DNA from: Neodontobutis hainanensis
Lineage: Eukaryota; Chordata; Actinopteri; Gobiiformes; Odontobutidae
Reading direction: 5' to 3'
Length of the DNA stretch: 64,000 bases
Assembly (NCBI GenBank): GCA_024349245.1
Contig: JALDNG010000026.1
Location: forward strand, 3,416,001-3,480,000
Positions within the stretch are counted from its first letter, which is position 1. Every line of letters begins with the position of its first letter. A model generated the notes under the pieces. It ran no database searches, was not told the origin of the DNA, and worked only from the letters and a program-made list of their open reading frames with translations. This document shows positions 58,521-64,000 of this stretch, piece after piece. The position numbers were made by a program, and so were the translations under genes.

Positions 58521-58696
58521 AATTTCCCTATGTCAGATTCAAGTACTTAATTTGATTACTTTTTATTATAGTTGCCAATTTAGGCAATCTTCAACTGCCC
58601 AATAATGATAGTTAATATATAAGTTTAGTGTTGCTCTGTTATCATCACAAAGAAAAAATAAGAGGGATAGTGTAGCATTTGTTAAACAGGGTTTAT
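58521..58696. other. No gene seen
   Basis: A+T-rich spacer. Confidence 0.5.
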
Positions 58697-58960
58697 GGCA
58701 GGGATCCGCAACCACCAGGCCACACACCAGGACAAGAACATTTGGTAACAAAGAATAAAAACAAAATATTTGATTTTCATTCCTTAGATTAATGTAATTT
58801 TACAGTTGTTTTATTTTGAAAAATTACTACTTCAGCTGCAACCTCCTCCCTCTACTTGACTCACAGTAGTTCCTTGTACCACTTAGTTAATAACGTGACT
58901 CTGCCAGATAGTCAGTCGGTGATCAAACTAGAGCAGCACCATGTTGTTTACATTTGTCAT
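58697..58960. mobile_element. hAT-like transposon remnant
   Basis: CAGGGATCCGCAACC at about 58699, followed by ACCAGGCCACACACCAGG, resembles a well-known hAT terminus (CAGGGGTCC..CAACC..GGGCCG). TTATTTTGAAAAATTACTAC downstream also fits that family. The right terminus and transposase are missing. Confidence 0.55.
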
Positions 58961-59280
58961 CACATCTTCAAACCTAAAACACACCCAGTCATGTTGGTGA
59001 CTGGGTCCCACTGACCCCTGAGCTACATCGTTCTGATTTTAGTTAGTTACATTATTAAGCAATTGATACTTTTCACTGGATCTAAATAGTTCATGGTTTA
59101 GTCTCTGTGGCATTGCTGCTCTGTGCTTCTTCAGACTGGAAGTATGCTGACAAATATCTGCTGTTGGGAATAAATGGTATCTAATAAAACCACATTTACA
59201 AAATACTGAACAATCCCTTTAAACATTTGGAGCTAAGGGCCCATGAGCTGTGCCTGTAATCATTTCTATAGCTGGGCCAG
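58961..59280. other. No gene seen
   Basis: TCAAACCTAAAACACACCCA (58968-58987) is the second occurrence of the 20-mer seen at 35748. Nothing else is recognised. Confidence 0.45.
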
Positions 59281-59830
59281 TCTTTGTTATTAGCTAGTAG
59301 TAGTGGACTGCAAGTAGGCAGGACAAGGACTCTGTCCCGGCTTTAGAAAGTCACTACTGGCAGGCTACTGTCTACTAGTACTACCAGTAGACATTTTTTG
59401 TGTCACTACCAGTAATGATGTTTTTAGACCTCACACGTAGTTGTAGAAGACATAATTTGTCTTTCAAGTACTATGAGTACACATTTAGGTCACAACTAGT
59501 GCTATTAATAAATCTTTTGTACCAGGTAGAAGCACTAATAGTGCCCGATAACCAGCCTTTTCTTTCTTTACTAGTGAGCTTTTTTTGGGCCACTAGTGCA
59601 TTCTACACTTTTTAGTGCTCCTAATTGGATCAAAAGGGCTACTAGTAGTGGTCATCTAAATGTGTATTACTTTAGTACTGCTAAGAGAAATTTGATCTTC
59701 TAATACTACTTGTGAATGTTCACTAAATATGCACTAGTAGTACTAGTAAACACATTACAGCAAAAAAGTATTACTAGTAATATAATTTGTCCAAAAAGCT
59801 CACATTAGTACTAGTCTAGTGGCACTAAAT
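59281..59830. repeat. ACTAGT-rich degenerate repeat tract
   Basis: The palindrome ACTAGT occurs nine times (59374, 59495, 59570, 59592, 59641, 59733, 59742, 59773, 59810), where about 0.13 would be expected by chance. CTAGTAG, TAGTACTA and ACCAGTAG words fill the gaps. A GTGAGCTTTTT-type module is present at 59574 and inverted as CCAAAAAGCTCAC at 59791-59803. There is no regular period and no coding frame. It looks like a decayed satellite or foldback family. Confidence 0.75.
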
Positions 59831-59867
59831 GCTAATAAAAAAGCAGGAGTTTATTAACTGAAACTGG

Positions 59868-59932
59868 AAACAAGTACCAGTACAAGTACAAGTACTGTTC
59901 AAGCATCAGTACAAGTACTAGTACAAGTACAG
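59868..59932. repeat. (AGTACA)n-like minisatellite
   Basis: AAGTACCAGTACAAGTACAA and similar words repeat with a 6-bp core over about 65 bp, including a tenth ACTAGT at 59917. Confidence 0.9.
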
Positions 59933-60977
59933 GATCCTGGCTTTTGATTGGCTGTTGTGACCAATAAATCCATTTATCCAGTGATTTGTAGTTTAAATAA
60001 GTGATTGACGTGTTGGGCATTTTGTGGCCTTTTTGCCTTAGTGGTAAATAAATGTGGATAAAAATGAATAGTTCTGGGTTTTATGGATCATGTGAACGCA
60101 GCATAATGCCATTAATATGTGGCTTTTCCTTTTTCAAGATACACATTCAAGTGGACTTACCTTTATCAGTGTCTGTGATGGAAATTATCTCCATCAGCCA
60201 CAATATATTATAACAGCTGCAAATACACCCTTTAATGCCACTTGAATTGATAAAAACGGATAAAGGATTATCAGACCAAAATCTATTGCCCTCACCAAAG
60301 CATCTTTAAGATAATGTTAACAGCACAGAACTAATTCGGGGTCTGTGGTGTTAGTGTGGGCTCTGTGCCTCAGTGGGACCTGACTTACCTCTCTGAACGA
60401 ACCTCGGCTCTGCACAAAGCACCCTTTATGTGCTATGTCTGAGTGAACCAAATGGTGAGCCTCAGCCCAGCTACAGTAGTTATGGACAGTATAGATGCGC
60501 CTCTCTCTTTACCCAGAGGTGTCCCAGTCTGGAGCGATGTTGCTGAACCACGCGTAAATTACACAAAGCAGTGGGAGTCTTTTAGCACACTGCTGCTGCA
60601 GCACTTCAGGCCTGAGCTGTAACCCTGTTGACAGTGAGCAGCACATGCACTGTTATCAAATTAATTATCAAAACATAAGAAACAAGAGAAATCACATTAA
60701 AAATAGGTCAATATACAGAACGTATTGGACGCTCCATGAACTCCTTGCCAATTATTGAGGTTCAGGGCGCATATATAATCTTCCCCTGCGCTCGGCCGCA
60801 TTTGAAGTGCAGAAAACCTGAGTTAGCGCACACTCCAAGTGCTTTGAGCACAGTTTGAAAACAGTGTGGTCTAAATTACAAACCAGTAAAATTTGCAGCA
60901 CTTCTACTTGTCTTGTAATTTGCGTAGAGAATCAAACATCTATGAGTTGTGTTTTTGTTTTCTTTGCACCAGGTCTC
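59933..60977. other. No gene seen; one enhancer-like block
   Basis: 60100-60330 is non-repetitive (GACTTACCTTTATCAGTG, CTTGAATTGATAAAAACGG, GGATTATCAG) and may be a conserved element. The remainder is unremarkable. Confidence 0.4.
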
Positions 60978-61045
60978 CTGATGCCCCCTGGAGCTGTGGC
61001 ACTCCAGGCGGTCACCTAGTTCGCCTGTACCTCAAGCCAGCCCTG
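60978..61045. mobile_element. hAT-like right-end fragment
   Basis: The segment GATGCCCCCTGG..GGCGGTCACCTAGTTCGCC..AAGCCAGCCCTG resembles the end of a fish class II element with CAGGGCYGGC-type termini, read from the minus strand. It abuts the LINE fragment at 61046. The rest of the element is missing. Confidence 0.5.
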
Positions 61046-61130
61046 CTCCAGCGTGTCCTAGGTCTTTCCCAGGAATTCCTCCTGGTGGGATAGGTCCTGA
61101 ACACCTCCCGATGGAGGCATCAAGGTTACT
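61046..61130 (-). pseudogene. LINE fragment, same family as 21895-22085
   Basis: On the minus strand it contains GGGAAAGACCTAGGACACGCTGGAG, split here as GAAAGACCTAGG and ACACGCTGGAG, which matches GGAAGACCTAGGACACGC at about 21908. It extends further 5' (GGGAGGTGTTCAGG and CCCACCAGGAGGAATTC) than the 21.9-kb copy. It breaks off at CTGGAG, where the hAT-like end begins. Confidence 0.8.
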
Positions 61131-61499
61131 TACTTTTGAGACATATTTGAGATTGTTGTAAGGTTTGTGTTTCAAAGCACGAGATGCCCCGAGGTAGCAA
61201 GGAGAGGTTAGGGCAATCATTGCTACCTGCGGCTTTAACTGTCAATTCCTTTCATTTTAATGTGCAACAGGGTTTGACTGTTTGATTGGTGGTAATTGAA
61301 ATTGCACTGTGACTTACTGTTGAGTTTTTAAGGCCATCGTACTAACTACCTCCTTACATCAACTGTCAATGTATGTCACCCTCCAAAACAATATATTCTA
61401 AAACTTACATTTTTTGTGTCCCACATAAATTTGAAGTCCAGCCTCATAATTCTATCAGTGCAGAGTCAGTAGAAATCATGTTTGATAGTTTGTGTAATT
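61131..61499. other. No gene seen
   Basis: Mixed A+T-rich sequence. Confidence 0.5.
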
Positions 61500-61990
61500 T
61501 CCCGCAGTGTTTCTCATGAACAATGTTGCTCTTAATTATTCCAGTTAATGTGTTTTTACTTACCACTTACATTCATTAACCTCAATTAGCCTCAGAAAGA
61601 ACCACTTATTCCTCACAACATAGAATTGTTTTTGCACTTGTGTATGTGCGAGCGTGTTGGGGAGCCAGTAATAGAATGATAATTGGAGCTGGGAATAATT
61701 AATCAGTCATTACAATGTACAATCTGAATAAATGTGTTGTTAACACAGATGTGACACTGAAGTGCACAGCTTGCATAGGCACACACTACACAAATACAGT
61801 TTTCTGTTTGTCTCTTGTGACGTCTTACTCAGTAGGGACATATAGTTGGACAAATGAATGATGATTAAAAGGAAATGGTAAAACTGTGAATGCGTGTTCA
61901 TTAGAGCTCAGAAAATAATTCCCTTTTCATAGGAGGCCTAATTTATTAGGTCTGGCAAAGAAGATTGAATATGTATTACATGACAAGTTT
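61500..61990. promoter_or_regulatory. Conserved-noncoding-element-like block
   Basis: Rich in homeodomain and SOX-like words: CTTAATTATTCCAGTTAATG, CCTCAATTAGCC, GATAATTGGAGC, GGAATAATTAATCAGTCATT. Non-repetitive and without reading frames. It resembles a developmental enhancer. Confidence 0.35.
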
Positions 61991-62079
61991 ATATGATGAT
62001 TAATGATGTATAACATTTTCTGTTAAAGAGGGTATGTGTACTGTATTTATTTATAATAAATCAGAAATAATATATACTG
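61991..62079. other. No gene seen
   Basis: A+T-rich spacer. Confidence 0.5.
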
Positions 62080-62103
62080 TATATATATATATATATATAT
62101 ATA
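62080..62103. repeat. (TA)n microsatellite at the transposon edge
   Basis: TA dinucleotides for about 24 bp, ending directly at the Tc1/mariner terminus, which uses TA targets. Confidence 0.95.
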
Positions 62104-62400
62104 GAAAAAATTAAGAGACCACTGCTAAATTACCAGTTTCTCTGGTTTTACTATTTATAGTATGTGTTTGGGTAAAATTAACATTTTTGTTATTCTATAA
62201 ACTACTGACAATGTTTTCCCATTATTTCCAAATAAAAATATTGTAATTTAGAGCATTTTTTTGCTGGAAGCAATAACTCATTTTTAAACAACACAATACT
62301 AATGTTTTAACTTAGGAAGAGTTCAGACATCAATATTTGGAGGAATAACCCTGATTGATTTTGAATCACTGCTTTCATGCGTCTTGGCATGCTCTCCACC
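62104..62400 (-). pseudogene. Tc1/mariner-like element end with transposase C-terminus
   Basis: The terminus GAAAAAATTAAGAGACCACTG is typical of a fish Tc1/mariner family and lies against a TA run. On the minus strand, 62399 down to the stop at 62307-62309 encodes VESMPRRMKAVIQNQ, the C-terminal signature of Tc1-type transposases. Similarity ends at about 62400, so the DDE catalytic core and the other end are missing. From memory of the family, sequence between about 62257 and 62280 is also deleted. It is a dead 300-bp remnant. Confidence 0.85.
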
Positions 62401-64000
62401 AGTGGACTCCTAATTTTCTCCAGAGCTGTATGTTTTCGGGAAGCTATCCAGTCACATGTTTTTAGTGCTACATCCTGTCACACTCTTTCTGTTTTTATAT
62501 CATTCAGTAGTCTTTGGTCCATTGTGTTTTTCTACCATACTTAAGTAAATTTTAACAGTACTAAGCCTGGTCCTTATAGCACCGTACCACTCACTTTAGT
62601 TCAAATTTAAGTTCCTCTCAAAACAAGCTGTTTTGGTGCTTTGTTTGGTAAATTTAGATTTGACTATAAACTAAGAGATAATGTTTGAATAGTTTTGACA
62701 GTCGATCAACCATAACATTATCATTGAAATGACTCTGTGAAGTCTATAGTTTAGTTTAAGAGATGCTTTGATCCAGTTGTCTATATAGCTCTTGTAAATT
62801 TAAATTATGCTGGCCAGTTGTTCCTGCTTCAATAAATGTCCACTTGCTCCAAAACAATAAAAGTCATAATGCTTTCAAATTGAAGTGATATTGCAACAAA
62901 AGTTCAACAGAGTATAAAGGTTAAGATTTCTGCAAGGTTGTCTTTACCTGCAGTGCACTTGACGTTATGCTACATGTTATTAGCGAGTTTGCACTAGAAA
63001 GAAAAACAATTATCTTTAATTAGGTGACTACAAAATGAAAGCCCACCATCAATAAATGAGATGGTTGTGCTGTAATTCCAAATTTCACTCAAGCCTGCTC
63101 AAGTATTCATGAATACATAGTTCCACCATAGATCACATGAGAGAGTCTGGATGGCAAAGATACATACACATAATTCTCCATATTGTTCCCTGTCCTCCCC
63201 CATGTTCTGATTGGCCTGGTTAAAACTGCTGGATGCATCCTAAAGAGGAGGGAAAGTCCCAGCGGGCCACCAGATAATGAATGCCCTCTATCTACCCTGT
63301 AGAGACACAGGGAGACGGACCGGAGGAGAGAGACAGTCTATACAGTGCCTACACATAATGTGGCGTTATGGAGACACCTCCCTCCTCGCTCTATATCAGT
63401 CCTCTCACTTACATGTATGCATACGTATAGGGCCGACCTCACTGACCGTGTGCTGCACCAGCCGTCACTTCAATACATACATGCATACATAGATAGAAGC
63501 ACTGACCTTCAGCCAGCTCCAGCTCCAGATCTGCATGTCTAGCTGCTGGGGAGGTAGCAGTTGTTCTTTTACCTTGTGGTTGCATCTCATTATCTATTAT
63601 AGTGTGTTGCACAGATGCTTAAAAATTGTACTGGTAGCATCACTAGCTATATATGCTTTTATGTTTTTTCCAAACATGAATCCTGAGTCTGCCAACAGCT
63701 TCTTGAGATGAAGGTAACAGTTTATTGGTCCTCAATTCAACTGTCACTCTGTCGTGTGCTGTCTATGCTATGCACATTACCCGGTCCTGCTTTTTCAATT
63801 GTTGTTAAAAATATTCTAAAATAGTTCAAATCTATTCACGCCTAAAGATCTCTGGCAAACCACACTGCACAAAGAGACGGGTCTCTTCTTGAATAGATTG
63901 TAAAGTTTGTCTTTACAAAATAAAATGGCACCCCTGAAGCTCCAGTGGTGCTATCACAAGTGAGGAGAAAAGGAAAGAGAATTTCACAAGCTGTTACTTT
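62401..64000. other. No gene seen to the end of the window
   Basis: Mixed A+T-rich sequence. 63000-63130 (TTTAATTAGGTGAC, CAAGTATTCATGAATAC) looks enhancer-like. A short AGAGAC-GG-GTCTCT hairpin lies near 63874-63887. Frames at 63277-63542 overlap in different registers and show no domain. Confidence 0.45.

Noticed and set aside
60940..61094. Coding exon after TTTGCACCAG
   Set aside because: The presumed exon consists of a hAT end and a LINE fragment in antisense, so the frame is accidental.

Overview
The window looks like a gene-poor piece of a teleost fish chromosome. It is A+T-rich and CpG-depleted, with long dinucleotide microsatellites and a dense mixture of fish-type transposable-element relics: tRNA-derived SINEs (one with the L2-type tail), an L2-clade LINE, other LINE 3' ends, a Tc1/mariner end, hAT-like ends, and small inverted-repeat elements. 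I find no complete host protein-coding gene, tRNA, rRNA or CRISPR array. The longest open frames are microsatellite translations, low-complexity frames or repeats. The species cannot be resolved from the sequence alone.

Layout. 1-1.95 kb: unremarkable DNA with one SINE 3' half. 1.95-6.88 kb: the most striking block, three head-to-tail copies of an interspersed element whose edges carry a 12-bp inverted repeat (GGGGCCAAGCAC / GTGCTTGGCCCC), a 3' hairpin and an (AAT)n tract; copy 2 also has a long foldback and an unrelated insert. 6.9-10.4 kb: a CA array, an intact-looking SINE, one copy of a ~150-bp repeat and a 570-bp terminal-inverted-repeat element. 11.2-12.7 kb: a decayed L2-clade reverse transcriptase with frameshifts and stops. 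13-24 kb: microsatellites, the second copy of the ~150-bp repeat, a SINE and a LINE C-terminal fragment. 24.8-30.8 kb: two splice-like segments, a possible short exon at 24785-24860 and a CpG-rich possible first exon ending in GTAAGT at 30824; these are the only hints of a host transcript (+ strand). 33-64 kb: mostly single-copy-looking DNA with blocks rich in ATTA/TAAT homeodomain cores, resembling conserved non-coding elements of a developmental regulatory landscape. Between these lie SINEs, LINE 3' ends, hAT remnants, a Tc1/mariner end and a 550-bp tract extraordinarily rich in the palindrome ACTAGT.

Overall reading: intergenic or deep-intronic DNA, perhaps a regulatory landscape, whose visible organisation is mainly transposon history. 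The best candidates for something under-described are the tandem foldback element at 2-6.9 kb, whose units carry CTCF-like motifs, and the ACTAGT-rich tract at 59.3-59.8 kb. Family names are recognised from remembered sequence features, not database searches, and the conserved-element calls are inferences from composition only.
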